Shown one piece after another: positions 26,041 to 34,968 of a DNA stretch of 55,308 bases (position 1 is the first letter of the stretch; every line of letters begins with the position of its first letter). The stretch comes from JBBFMJ01 sp037441225. Lineage in GTDB: Bacteria > Acidobacteriota > Thermoanaerobaculia > UBA2201. The stretch is from positions 1-55,308 of the forward strand of contig JBBISU010000019.1 of NCBI GenBank assembly GCA_037441225.1, given 5' to 3'. Both the position numbers and the translations under genes were made by a program. The notes beneath the pieces were generated by a model. That model saw only the letters and a list, made by a program, of their open reading frames with translations, was not told the DNA's origin and made no database searches.

Positions 26041-26067
26041 AAAAGGGCGGGGAACCCCCGCCCTTTT
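26041..26067. terminator. Bidirectional intrinsic terminator
   Basis: A perfect 12-bp inverted repeat (AAAAGGGCGGGG / CCCCGCCCTTTT) with a 3-base loop lies between convergent genes. The A-run on one side and T-run on the other allow termination in both directions. It is the GC-richest short segment for kilobases. Confidence 0.92.
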
Positions 26068-26088
26068 GGGTGAATCTTTAATTAAATA

Positions 26089-28932
26089 TTAAAATTCAAC
26101 ACGAAGTCCAATTTCATAAGATCTTGGAGTCATCCAGGCATAAGCATCACCAAAATCAATTGGATAGCCATCTGGATAAAGGTCAGTGAAAACAGTTCCA
26201 CCTGAACCATCGCCAGCGCCTTCTTCATTTGGATCTGTTGACCACCATCTGCCGTTACGAGCCAATACAAATTCATTATTTGTTAAATTATTTATTGACA
26301 AAATTGCCTTTGCTTTTACACCTTCTGTAATATTAAAGCCCTTTGAAACCTGAAAATCAATCCACCATATAGAATTGAGACGATAAGAACCCCTCTTTTC
26401 TAAGAAGTAATCTCCATAAGTTGGTGGCTCTGGATAGCCTTCGCCTTGTATTCCATATCTGTCTGTGTATTTTGTATAAGGCCTGCCAGTTCTAAAGAAA
26501 GCATTCATTCCAACTGAAAAATCATAGGGCAAGAAGAAATAACCATTTAATTTTAAATAGTGTCTGTTGTCAAGAGATGCGTAACCATATCTGTTTATAT
26601 AATGTATTGGCAAATCAAAATCAGTTCCAGCATTTTGTGTATAACCAACACTTTCATATGCCTTTGAATAAGTATAATCTAACTTTACATGGAACCAATC
26701 CTTATACCTTGATTCAAGTTTTAAAATATAACCATAGTAATACCTTAAAGCATAAGGATTATTTCTCATATAAAAGAACTGGCAGAGATCCCAATAATAG
26801 TCAGCCCAGGTATCTGGATCATCTATATAATCAATTGGATCAATGAAATTTCCATCTTCATCATAGCCACCACAGCTATCTTCTAAGATATCTTTTGTCC
26901 TCTTTTGAACATAAGTGAGTTCCAAACCTGTCCTTGGGAAAATTTCCCTTTCAATCCCAATTGAAAATTGATCTGCATAAGTAGGTCTTAAATTTGGATC
27001 TGCTTTATTACCAGTTAAAGTTATATCTTGATATAGTAAATACCCTTCTTCATCACAGGGACCAAATATTTCGCAAACCTCTTCAGGAGTCATACCAAAA
27101 TACCAGGCAAAAAATTCTGCTGAATACCATAAAGAATAAGAATAATCGCTTGCTCTCAAAAATTCTGGAAGGGTTAAGGCAGAAGGATGCATAAACCTTC
27201 CATAATAACCTCTTAAAACTGTCTTTGCATCATTAAAGATATCCCAAGCAAAACCAAGCCTTACTTGCCATTTCTTGAAGTCAGCCACTGGTCCTTTTCT
27301 GTAATCCATAATATCTGGATCAAAATATGTTCTTTGATCATTCCAGTATTTTGCAACATCATATCTTATACCAGGTTTTACTGTTAAATTTGGAAGAATT
27401 CTCCATTCATCTTGCAAATATAATGTCCATTGCTTTCCTTTATATTCCAGTTCTGGAACTCTTTCATAAACATATTTGAAATAAGGTTCTGAAGTTCCAT
27501 CGTCATCGTAATCCCAGTAATAATAAGAACGGTCGCCCGGAGTAAAGGAATACCAACCAAATAAAACATCATGATATTCACCACCAAATTTAAAGGTATG
27601 GTCTCCAACTAAATTGTTTTTAAAATAGGTTAAAGAAAACAAACCTTCTTTTCTATCTCTATCTGAGTATTGTGCATTTGGGTAATTTCCCCAGGAATAG
27701 CCAGTTGAAATATCATAATAACTTGGAGAGTCCAGATCCCCTGTCTCCGGATATGCATCTAAATATTGATTGTTAATACCAATTTTAAATGTAAAAAGCA
27801 AGTTGTTAGAAAAAATTCTTGAATAGTCCAATTGGTATATATCTCCACCTTGATCCTGCCTATATGTTGCTTCATAAGCATTTAATATATCTGCATTTAC
27901 ACTGTGAATTGCTGCAGGATCTGCTGAATATTTACCAATCAATGTATCATTTGGAGATATCTGCCAGGTAACTTTACCCATATAATTTTGACCATCCCAT
28001 TTGTAATTGTAGTCAACTCCAGCTGGAGTCACTTTTGCTTGTTCATCTTGAACAGAAAAGAAGAACCATACCTTATCTTTTATAATTGGTCCGCCAAGTG
28101 AAAAGGCAGGGTTGTAGAATGAAGTGTCATCTCTTTGCGGATCATAGGGTTCCCAAACAGGATATTTATCAGAACCTTCATAAAAAGATTCATTGGAGTA
28201 CCTGATATCAAAGGAACCATCAAAGGTATTTCCACCTGATTTTGTGATAACATTTACAATTCCACCAGTTGCTTGTCCATATTCTGCTTCAAATCCACCT
28301 GTTTGAAATGAAATCTCCTGGATTGCATCAAAATTAAAATTTGTACCAAAAGTTGCAGTTACTGGATCTGTTGTAGAAAGTCCATCAATTAAATAGTTGT
28401 TTTCTCCTAATGTAGAACCCAAAACAGAAGGATTTGCACCACCAGCAACTCCACCTGTTTGAGCAAGAACACTTTGATAAGACCTTCCACCAGAGCCAAT
28501 TGCTGTTTCTTGAAGGTAAGTTGAATCAAAAACATCACCAGTATTTGTCTGGGTTGGGTCAACAATCGGTGCTTGTCCTACAACTATAACTTCTTCTTTA
28601 AACTTTTCTGCTGGCTGCATCTTGATTATCAATTTGGTTGTTCTGTCCAAGCTAACTTTATTCTTTTCATATCTTGCAGGCTGCCAGCCTTCAATTTGAC
28701 AACTCACTGCATATTCACCGGGTTTCAACTGGATAAACAATGCTTCGCCTTTTTCATTTGTTAGCAATGTCTTTGTTCCCATCATAGCAGGAGATTCAAT
28801 TGTAATAGATACACCTGGAAGTGGTTGGTCATTTTCATCAACTACTGAAACTAATAGCTGCCCATACTCCACTACAGCAAAAGAAAAACTACTCAAAAAA
28901 ACTAAAAATAAACTTAAAAAAAACTTCTTCAT
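26089..28932 (-). CDS. Oar-like TonB-dependent outer-membrane receptor
   Basis: A 947-residue outer-membrane receptor. Signal peptide 1-20 (ends FAVVEYG), then a carboxypeptidase-regulatory-like beta domain (about 22-108; VSVVDENDQPLPGVSITIES). The plug domain follows (about 110-240) with EEVIVVGQAP, NNYLIDG and FEAEYGQATGGIVNVITKSG. The rest is a 22-strand-type barrel rich in Tyr and Trp, ending in ...YEIGLRVEF with the C-terminal aromatic used for barrel assembly. Such Oar-type receptors take up large substrates (peptides, glycans) or export signals; the ligand cannot be read. A leader with AGGAGG four bases before the ATG precedes it. The neighbouring upstream gene encodes a TonB-like transducer, a plausible energy partner. 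Confidence 0.92.
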   Translation of the reverse strand: MKKFFLSLFLVFLSSFSFAVVEYGQLLVSVVDENDQPLPGVSITIESPAMMGTKTLLTNEKGEALFIQLKPGEYAVSCQIEGWQPARYEKNKVSLDRTTKLIIKMQPAEKFKEEVIVVGQAPIVDPTQTNTGDVFDSTYLQETAIGSGGRSYQSVLAQTGGVAGGANPSVLGSTLGENNYLIDGLSTTDPVTATFGTNFNFDAIQEISFQTGGFEAEYGQATGGIVNVITKSGGNTFDGSFDIRYSNESFYEGSDKYPVWEPYDPQRDDTSFYNPAFSLGGPIIKDKVWFFFSVQDEQAKVTPAGVDYNYKWDGQNYMGKVTWQISPNDTLIGKYSADPAAIHSVNADILNAYEATYRQDQGGDIYQLDYSRIFSNNLLFTFKIGINNQYLDAYPETGDLDSPSYYDISTGYSWGNYPNAQYSDRDRKEGLFSLTYFKNNLVGDHTFKFGGEYHDVLFGWYSFTPGDRSYYYWDYDDDGTSEPYFKYVYERVPELEYKGKQWTLYLQDEWRILPNLTVKPGIRYDVAKYWNDQRTYFDPDIMDYRKGPVADFKKWQVRLGFAWDIFNDAKTVLRGYYGRFMHPSALTLPEFLRASDYSYSLWYSAEFFAWYFGMTPEEVCEIFGPCDEEGYLLYQDITLTGNKADPNLRPTYADQFSIGIEREIFPRTGLELTYVQKRTKDILEDSCGGYDEDGNFIDPIDYIDDPDTWADYYWDLCQFFYMRNNPYALRYYYGYILKLESRYKDWFHVKLDYTYSKAYESVGYTQNAGTDFDLPIHYINRYGYASLDNRHYLKLNGYFFLPYDFSVGMNAFFRTGRPYTKYTDRYGIQGEGYPEPPTYGDYFLEKRGSYRLNSIWWIDFQVSKGFNITEGVKAKAILSINNLTNNEFVLARNGRWWSTDPNEEGAGDGSGGTVFTDLYPDGYPIDFGDAYAWMTPRSYEIGLRVEF

Positions 28933-29100
28933 AAAACCTCCTTATTTTAATTTAAAAACCTAAAAACCAAAAACAAAATTAAATCCAAATTTTTTTTAAG
29001 CACCTCCTCAGTTTATAATAATGCAAAATTTATGCCAATTAAGTATTATATCAAAATTTAATATTGAATAAAAATTATTTAAAAAATTAAACATTTTGTT

Positions 29101-30879
29101 TTAAAAATTAAAACGAATCACAAACCAACATCTCACTCTTATCCCATCTTTTATTGCTGGCTGAAATTTCCATTTCTGTGCTGCTTCTATCGAAACTTTA
29201 TCAAAACCTACATTAGATGGAGGAACTATTGAAATAATTTCTACTTTTTCTACCTCTCCTTTGTGATTTACAAGAGCTTTTAAAGTAACTTTTGCAGAAA
29301 GTTTCTTAATTTTTGCAATTGGAGGGGTTTCTGGATTGTATTGTTCAATTGGAACTGGTGCAATGTCTATCTGTTCCATTGGTATGAGGTCTCCTTCTTT
29401 AACTGTTGTCTTCTTTACATCAGTTGGAGTTGATTCTTCTGGTTTCTTTAATTCTTCTTTTGCAACTTCTACTGGTTTTTCCCCTTCAACAATTTTTTCT
29501 TGCTCTTTTTTTATTTCTTCCACTGGTTTTTGTGGGGGAATCTCTTCCTTTTTTTGTGGAATTTCTTCCTTTTTTTGTGTAATTTCTTCAGGTGGCTTTT
29601 GTTGCTCTATTTCTTTTTTCTTTTGTTCCATTTCCTTTAATTTTTCTTCTGTTTTCTTTTGTTCTTCTTTCTTTTTTTCTAATTCTTTTTGGGCTTCAGG
29701 ATTTTTTAAAGCTTCCTTTTGTAACCTTTCTAATTCTTCTTTTTGTTTCTGCCTTTCTTTTTCCAACTCTTCTAATTTTTTCTTATACTCTTCTTCTAAC
29801 TTTTTTATCTCCTCACTTTGATTTTGAACTTCAGGCATAGGGATTTCTTCTTTTTTTTGACCCTTAAATAAAAATATTGAAAATACAATTAAAAAAATAG
29901 CAATTATTGAAATACCAATAAAAATAAATGGGCTTTTCTTTTTTTTGGTTTCAATAATTTCTGGGACCTCTTTTTTCTCTGATATTTTAATCTCTGGTTC
30001 TTTTTTTGGGGGCTTGAGTATCTCTGTCAAATCAAGGGAATCCTCTTCCTTTAAAATTTTTTCTTCCCTATCAATTTCTTCTTTAAATAGTGAGTGCATA
30101 AAGAAAGCAAGGTTAAAAGTTGTTGGGCTGTAAGCTCCAGAATAAATTAATTTTCCCAATTCTTCTCTTAAATCTTTTATATGTTGAAACCTTTCGGAAG
30201 ATTTAAAACTTAAACCTTTTAATAAAATTACCTGCAAATCCTTAGGTATAGGACCTTCTCCAATAATTGGTGTTTTTACGACAGCTTGAATCACTTCATC
30301 TTCATTTTTCCCAAAAGGAAGTTGCTTTCCAGTTAATAGTTCAAAAAACAATGCGGCAGTTGAATAAACCTGATCAGTTCTACCCCAGTCATCACCTTGT
30401 AATACTTGAGGAGACAAATGATTGGAAATTTCTTCTAACTTTATCTTTTGAAAAACCCTGGGAATTGGAATTGGAGAACACTTAACTTCACCATCAAAGG
30501 TAAGCCAAATAAAAAAGGGATGGGGAAAGCCATATTTATATAAATCAAAGGCAGAGGTAGTCCTTTCAACTATGAGTAAGCTTTGGTCAAGAGAAAGGGG
30601 AAAATTTTCTTTTTTGCATTTTTTTAAAACTTCGGAAAGGGGGAATCCAGATATGTAAGGATGCCCCACAAGGGTAAAATCCTTTCCTTGTTCTTTATAA
30701 ATAATGTCAAATATTGCTATATGTTGTGGATTCTCATCAGGAATTTTAAAAGAAAAAGGCAATTCATAAGAGATAATTCTTTCTTTTAAATCCTTCTCAA
30801 ATTTAAAAGCTCTATGGATTCTACCAAAAGGTGAAGAAGAAATTTCAAAAAGAGATACAATATTTCCGATTTTTTTCAT
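29101..30879 (-). CDS. Pseudokinase-TM-coiled coil-TonB C-terminal fusion
   Basis: A 592-residue fusion. Residues ~1-260 look like a protein-kinase fold: LSPQVLQGDDWGRTDQVYSTAALFFELLTGKQLPFG matches the activation-segment end and helix F/G of Hanks kinases (given here as blocks LSPQVLQGDDWG and YSTAALFFELLTG), and GLSFKSSERFQ matches the closing Arg region. The catalytic residues are missing: no VAIK lysine, no HRD, no DFG (PHPFFIWLTFDG and CSPIPIP stand there). A basic-flanked membrane helix (about 317-340) is followed by a Lys/Glu coiled coil (350-470) and a TonB C-terminal domain (about 500-592: VTLKALVNHKGEVEKVEI, AAQKWKFQPA, VIRFNF). The head would be cytoplasmic and the TonB domain periplasmic. 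It likely energises the adjacent receptor; the head may sense a cytoplasmic signal or partner kinase. Confidence 0.8.
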   Translation of the reverse strand: MKKIGNIVSLFEISSSPFGRIHRAFKFEKDLKERIISYELPFSFKIPDENPQHIAIFDIIYKEQGKDFTLVGHPYISGFPLSEVLKKCKKENFPLSLDQSLLIVERTTSAFDLYKYGFPHPFFIWLTFDGEVKCSPIPIPRVFQKIKLEEISNHLSPQVLQGDDWGRTDQVYSTAALFFELLTGKQLPFGKNEDEVIQAVVKTPIIGEGPIPKDLQVILLKGLSFKSSERFQHIKDLREELGKLIYSGAYSPTTFNLAFFMHSLFKEEIDREEKILKEEDSLDLTEILKPPKKEPEIKISEKKEVPEIIETKKKKSPFIFIGISIIAIFLIVFSIFLFKGQKKEEIPMPEVQNQSEEIKKLEEEYKKKLEELEKERQKQKEELERLQKEALKNPEAQKELEKKKEEQKKTEEKLKEMEQKKKEIEQQKPPEEITQKKEEIPQKKEEIPPQKPVEEIKKEQEKIVEGEKPVEVAKEELKKPEESTPTDVKKTTVKEGDLIPMEQIDIAPVPIEQYNPETPPIAKIKKLSAKVTLKALVNHKGEVEKVEIISIVPPSNVGFDKVSIEAAQKWKFQPAIKDGIRVRCWFVIRFNF

Positions 30880-30885
30880 ATTTTA

Positions 30886-30914
30886 ATTTTAAAACCAAAA
30901 CAATTTTTTGTCAA
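30886..30914 (-). promoter_or_regulatory. Consensus promoter, leaderless, for the pseudokinase-TonB gene
   Basis: On the minus strand TTGACA (30909-30914), a 17-base spacer and TAAAAT (30886-30891) are followed six bases later by the ATG at 30879. It lies just beyond the stop of the small membrane-protein gene, so the fusion gene has its own start even if read-through also occurs. Confidence 0.8.
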
Positions 30915-30924
30915 GAAAATTCAC

Positions 30925-31059
30925 TTAAGATTTTTGATTATGCAAAATTTTTTTTAGGAAAAAAAAGATAATCTTTAACAAAAGATATGAAAATATTATG
31001 GCAATCAAAAAACCAAAAAATATAAAAAGGACTAATTTAATTCCAGCTAAGATTTTCAT
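30925..31059 (-). CDS. 44-residue membrane protein with own promoter
   Basis: The ATG at 31059 opens a 44-codon frame ending at TAA 30925-30927. The peptide starts MKILAGIKLVLFIFFGFLIA, continues with a long hydrophobic run and ends in a basic, polar tail (LKKILHNQKS): a one- or two-pass membrane protein. A TATAAT (31066-31071 on the minus strand, preceded by TGG) ends six bases before the ATG, the leaderless arrangement used by neighbouring genes. It sits 46 bases upstream of the pseudokinase-TonB gene in the same direction. Small ExbB/ExbD-like function is not indicated by sequence; the role is unknown. The promoter spacing and coding pattern make it credible despite its size. Confidence 0.5.
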   Translation of the reverse strand: MKILAGIKLVLFIFFGFLIAIIFSYLLLKIIFFFLKKILHNQKS

Positions 31060-31064
31060 TTTTT

Positions 31065-31073
31065 TATTATACC
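31065..31073. promoter_or_regulatory. Overlapping divergent -10 boxes
   Basis: TATTATACC holds, on the minus strand, TATAAT for the 44-residue gene (six bases to its ATG). On the plus strand it holds TATTAT or TATACC, 7-10 bases before the ATG at 31081. The two starts are only 21 bases apart, so the divergent promoters must share or compete for this segment. Confidence 0.45.
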
Positions 31074-31080
31074 AAATTTT

Positions 31081-33180
31081 ATGATAAAATTTACCTTAAT
31101 GAAAGTTTGCCTTTTTTTACTAGTACTACTCCATATTTTCTATTTTTCCCCTTATTATTTTTCGGAAAAGCTTTTAATTCAAGAAGATCTCTTAGAATTA
31201 ATAATTCCATTAAAATTTGAAGCAGCTTTAATGTGGAAAAAAGGAATAGCTCCTTTTTGGGACGAAAAAATTTCAAATGGTTTTCCCCTTTTATCAAATC
31301 CTCACTCAACATCCCTTTATCCTTTTCTTTTACCTTTAATTTTGTTTCCAAGCTTTAAAACTTTTACCTTTTTGTGTCTTTTTCATCATTTATCATTTTT
31401 AATTGGGTGTTTTTTATTTGCAAATTCACTTTTAAAAAACCCTTACTTAAGTTTATTTCTTTCAAATTTTATTTCCTACAATGGAATTATCATTAGAAAT
31501 TTTTCCTTTTGCAATCCTATTTTGGGCATAATGCACCTCCCTTGGACACTTTTTTTCTTTTATAAATATCTTAAAAATAATAAAAAAATAAATTTGATTT
31601 TAGCTTCTATCTTTTTTTCATTTTCCATCCTTGCAGGTTTTGATTTAGCACCCTTCATTTTTTCTTTTTCCCTTTTAATTCTAACAGTTTTTTTAAATTA
31701 CAAAAGAATAATACCTTTATTAATTTGTATCCTTTTAGCTTTTCTTCTATCTGCACCCCAAACAATTCCCACTCTTTTATACCTACCTCATACAACAAGG
31801 GGAAGTGAACAAACTACCACTTTTGGTTTTTTTTCCTTACATCCCTTTAGATTAATTGATATTTTTATCCCAAATTTTAATTGTAATCACTCTTTTTTTT
31901 CTAAGGATTATTTATGGGCAACAATTTTATATGATAAAGAAATGGGCTTATACCATAAGATTTATTTTGGTATGGTTAACATCTTATTTCTATTTTCAAT
32001 AAGACCTTTGAAAAAAAGATGGCTGTTTTTTATTATTTCAATAATTTTTTTATTATTAGCTTTTGGCAGATATTTTCCTCTTCATTTTTTAATTTCAAAA
32101 TTGCCAATAATTTCATATATAAGATACCCAGAAAAGTTTCTTTTTTTTCTCCTCATTTTTCTTTTTCTTTTTTTCACCTTTGCTTTAAAAGACTACAAAA
32201 AAATCTCTCTTCTGCCAACTATTTTTTTATCATCACTAATTTTTCTTATAATATTCTTAAACAAATTAACAAATTCAAATTTAATAAAAAGCTATGTTTA
32301 TTTTAGTGCCTTTCACCCAAAAGATTCTCAAATTCCTTTAAGTGAATTTTTTATAAAAATTTCTTTTTTAATTTCCTTTTTTCTTTTTCTTTTCTTCATC
32401 TTTTTTAGAAAAAGTAAAATATTTCTCCCTCTTTTAGTGATAATTTCTTTTTTTGATTTGTACATTAATACGAATTATATTTTAACTCCTTTTTCAAAAA
32501 AAAATTTTTTTTCTCCAGTTTTAAAGATTTTAAAATCCTCTCAAAATGTTAGAGTAATGTGGCATTATGAAGATATTAAAAAATTTTATTTTATAAATGA
32601 ACAAATTTCTTATTTAAACATTAAATCTTTATATCCACATATTGGAATTTTATTTGGAATATCTTATTCTTTTTCTTCTTTAATTGATCAAATGGAAGTA
32701 AAAATGCCTTCGATAATTAAAAAAGAAGATTTAGATTTATGGGGTGTAAGCCATATAATTGCCTTAGGAAAAAAAACAATAAAGGGGAAAAAGCCAGTTT
32801 ATTTATCAAAGGAATTTTCAGTTACTTTATATAATGATAACCCAACTTATTTATGGTTCATAAATGAAAAAGACAAAACAAAAATACCATTGAAAATTCC
32901 AAAAATTAAAAATCCTTCTCATATTAAAATAGAAGTTGAAAATAAAGAAAAAGGAATTCTTTGGTTTGGTTTTAATAATATTCCTGGCTGGAAGGTCTAT
33001 GTAAATAATAAAAAAAGAGAAATAGCTAATAAGGATTTAAAGGCTTTAAATGTATTCCTTGATCCAGGAAAAAACAAAGTAGAATTCATTTATAGACCAG
33101 CTGGATTTTTCATTGCTATGACATTATTTTTCTTTGGACTTTTATTGATTCTAATAATTTTCACTTTTAATTTCCTTTAA
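31081..33180 (+). CDS. YfhO-like multi-pass membrane protein
   Basis: A 699-residue integral membrane protein with about a dozen helices and a C-terminal soluble domain. The first loop contains EDLLELIIPLKFEAALMWKKG, then PFWDEKISNGFPLLSNPHS, which matches the first-loop pattern of YfhO/GT-C type proteins (PFWNP...GFPL). The last ~130 residues form a beta domain with FGFNNIPGWKVYVNNKK and a final membrane helix (670-695). YfhO proteins are GT-C-like and linked to glycosylation of lipids or teichoic acids. A second family member is encoded at 40045. The ATG at 31081 or the in-frame ATG at 31099 could be used; the first fits the adjacent -10. Confidence 0.75.
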   Translation: MIKFTLMKVCLFLLVLLHIFYFSPYYFSEKLLIQEDLLELIIPLKFEAALMWKKGIAPFWDEKISNGFPLLSNPHSTSLYPFLLPLILFPSFKTFTFLCLFHHLSFLIGCFLFANSLLKNPYLSLFLSNFISYNGIIIRNFSFCNPILGIMHLPWTLFFFYKYLKNNKKINLILASIFFSFSILAGFDLAPFIFSFSLLILTVFLNYKRIIPLLICILLAFLLSAPQTIPTLLYLPHTTRGSEQTTTFGFFSLHPFRLIDIFIPNFNCNHSFFSKDYLWATILYDKEMGLYHKIYFGMVNILFLFSIRPLKKRWLFFIISIIFLLLAFGRYFPLHFLISKLPIISYIRYPEKFLFFLLIFLFLFFTFALKDYKKISLLPTIFLSSLIFLIIFLNKLTNSNLIKSYVYFSAFHPKDSQIPLSEFFIKISFLISFFLFLFFIFFRKSKIFLPLLVIISFFDLYINTNYILTPFSKKNFFSPVLKILKSSQNVRVMWHYEDIKKFYFINEQISYLNIKSLYPHIGILFGISYSFSSLIDQMEVKMPSIIKKEDLDLWGVSHIIALGKKTIKGKKPVYLSKEFSVTLYNDNPTYLWFINEKDKTKIPLKIPKIKNPSHIKIEVENKEKGILWFGFNNIPGWKVYVNNKKREIANKDLKALNVFLDPGKNKVEFIYRPAGFFIAMTLFFFGLLLILIIFTFNFL

Positions 33181-33348
33181 ATTCAATTATTTTTTTATTA
33201 TTATTTATACTAATTGATTTTTATTAAGAATTTATTTTATTATTTGCAAGAAATATAAACTCCAAATATAGTTTTCTTTTGGGTCTTTTAAAACATTTAG
33301 CAAGCCATCCATCTAATTATTTTATTACAATTTTTCCCTCTTAAAAAA

Positions 33349-34176
33349 TTAAATTTCTCTTAATAATTTAAAAGGGACTTTTCCTTTTAAAGCCCTAAAA
33401 AAAATACCAAAAAACATTATAATTTTATAAATCAAAACTCTTTTATTTCTTTTTTTAAAATATTTTAAAGCATTTTTCATATAAACCTTAAAAAATTCTT
33501 CCCTTCCCATTTTTTCTGCTGATAAGCCAATTTTATGTTTAATTTTTAAATCAGGCAAACAAATTATCTTATATCCCTTTTCTTTAATCCTAAAACACAA
33601 ATCCACATCTTCAAAATATAATGGATAAAAATCTTCATCAAACTTCCCAATTTCAAAAAATTTTTCTTTATCAATTAAAATTGCTGCACCTGCTGGCTGC
33701 TCCACTTCAAAAGGTTTGGTTGGCAGTGGCTCATAAAAATATTTTTTTGTGATAAAAAAATTTGGGAAAAAATGGGAAAAACCTAAAAAATCATAAGAAA
33801 AATAAAAAAAGTTTGGAAGTTTCCTTAGTTGAAAATTCTTATGGGGAACCATTAAAGGACAGGTAGCAATTGTTTTTTCATTAAAATAATTTAAAAGTTT
33901 ATCCAATGGTTCTATAAATTCAACATCAGGATTTAAGAAAAACAAATATTTTCCTTCTGCAAAATTAGAACCAAAATTTATCCCTCCTCCATAACCAAGA
34001 TTTTTGCCGGGATTTAAATATTTAATATTTTGATTTTCAAAAAATTCTTTTTCATTAGAGTTATCAACTACGATTATTTCAAAATCCTCAAAGACCTTTA
34101 CTGAATTTGCTGATTTTATCAGATTTAATGTTTCTTTTTTTGAAAAATAGTTTACAATAATTAAAGAGACCTTCAT
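33349..34176 (-). CDS. GT2 family glycosyltransferase
   Basis: A 275-residue GT-A fold enzyme: SLIIVNYFSK at the start, VVDNSNEKE, NLGYGGGINFG, the metal-binding FLNPDVEF, QPAGAAILI, and LYFEDVDLCFRIKEKGY. These are the marks of rhamnosyltransferase-like GT2 enzymes. It overlaps the next minus-strand gene (also GT2) by four bases, forming a two-gene unit facing away from the GT39-like gene. Donor and acceptor unknown. The 168 bases between its end and the YfhO-like gene hold no visible terminator. Confidence 0.87.
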   Translation of the reverse strand: MKVSLIIVNYFSKKETLNLIKSANSVKVFEDFEIIVVDNSNEKEFFENQNIKYLNPGKNLGYGGGINFGSNFAEGKYLFFLNPDVEFIEPLDKLLNYFNEKTIATCPLMVPHKNFQLRKLPNFFYFSYDFLGFSHFFPNFFITKKYFYEPLPTKPFEVEQPAGAAILIDKEKFFEIGKFDEDFYPLYFEDVDLCFRIKEKGYKIICLPDLKIKHKIGLSAEKMGREEFFKVYMKNALKYFKKRNKRVLIYKIIMFFGIFFRALKGKVPFKLLREI

Positions 34177-34946
34177 ATCAATCTTAAAAAAATAAAAGGA
34201 TAGAAAAACAAAAAATGGGGGTTTTTCTTTAAAATTTTTATATCACCTCTTAAAATTTTTAATAAGTTTTTTAAATAAAATTTTTTCCCAAAATTTTTAA
34301 TAATTGTAAAATGCTTATTTTTAAATAAATAAAATTCTTTTCTTAAAACCTTTGAAGAGGAACTTTCTTTATGGATTGCAAAAACACTTTCAATTGCCTT
34401 TAATTTAAAGCCATTTTTTATGAGGCGCAAAGAAAAGTCCACATCTTCATAATAAGAAAAAAAATCTTCATCTAATAGCCCTGTCTTATCTATTGCTTCT
34501 TTCAAGAGAATTATTGCTGTAAAATTTAACAAGTTACCTTCATTAAAATAAGGTACTTCAACTGCTTCAAAAAATTTATTAAACTCAATTGATCCAACTT
34601 GAATTGAACCATCTTCTCTTTTTATAAAAGAAGAACAAGCGCCAAGTTTTTCATCTCTTTCAAATTCTTCAATTATTCTTTCAGCCCAATTAGGAGGCAG
34701 GAGAACATCATCATTTATAAAAGCCAGATATTTTGTCCGTGAATTAATAATTCCTAAATTCATTGCTTTAGCATAACCAAAATTTTTCACTAAATAAATT
34801 GACCTTATATTTTCAAACTTTTCACATCTTACACCATTTTGAATTAATATAATTTCAAAGGGTTTTATGCTTTGATTTAAAATTGAACCAATTGTTTCCT
34901 TTAAATTTCCAAAGCCACAGGTTGGTATAATATATGTAATTTCCAT
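34173..34946 (-). CDS. GT2 family glycosyltransferase
   Basis: A 257-residue GT-A fold enzyme: TYIIPTCGFGNL at the start, NFGYAKAMNLG, the metal-binding INDDVLLP, and FFSYYEDVDFSLRLIKNGF in the acceptor region. It lacks extra domains. It is first of a two-gene minus-strand unit with the neighbouring GT2; the divergent plus-strand gene starts 22 bases away. Probably adds one sugar to an envelope glycan at the cytoplasmic face. Confidence 0.86.
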   Translation of the reverse strand: MEITYIIPTCGFGNLKETIGSILNQSIKPFEIILIQNGVRCEKFENIRSIYLVKNFGYAKAMNLGIINSRTKYLAFINDDVLLPPNWAERIIEEFERDEKLGACSSFIKREDGSIQVGSIEFNKFFEAVEVPYFNEGNLLNFTAIILLKEAIDKTGLLDEDFFSYYEDVDFSLRLIKNGFKLKAIESVFAIHKESSSSKVLRKEFYLFKNKHFTIIKNFGKKFYLKNLLKILRGDIKILKKNPHFLFFYPFIFLRLI

Positions 34947-34968
34947 CTAAATATGTTAACATAATAAG
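34947..34968. promoter_or_regulatory. Very short divergent promoter region
   Basis: Only 22 bases separate two divergent ATGs. They contain the palindrome ATGTTAACAT (34952-34961). -10-like sequences lie on both strands (TAACAT, CATAAT), but the full promoters must extend into both genes. Either mutually exclusive leaderless starts or longer promoters inside the coding regions are possible. Confidence 0.35.

Noticed and set aside
28933..29010. Second Shine-Dalgarno-like GAGGAGG (29001-29010, minus) upstream of the TonB receptor, suggesting a leader peptide
   Set aside because: No start codon lies at proper distance and the following frame is short; most likely chance or a relic.
29336..29821. 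161-codon Ser/Phe/Cys-rich frame antisense to the pseudokinase-TonB gene
   Set aside because: It mirrors the Lys/Glu coiled-coil codons of the real gene (GAA/AAG read backwards as TTC/CTT).
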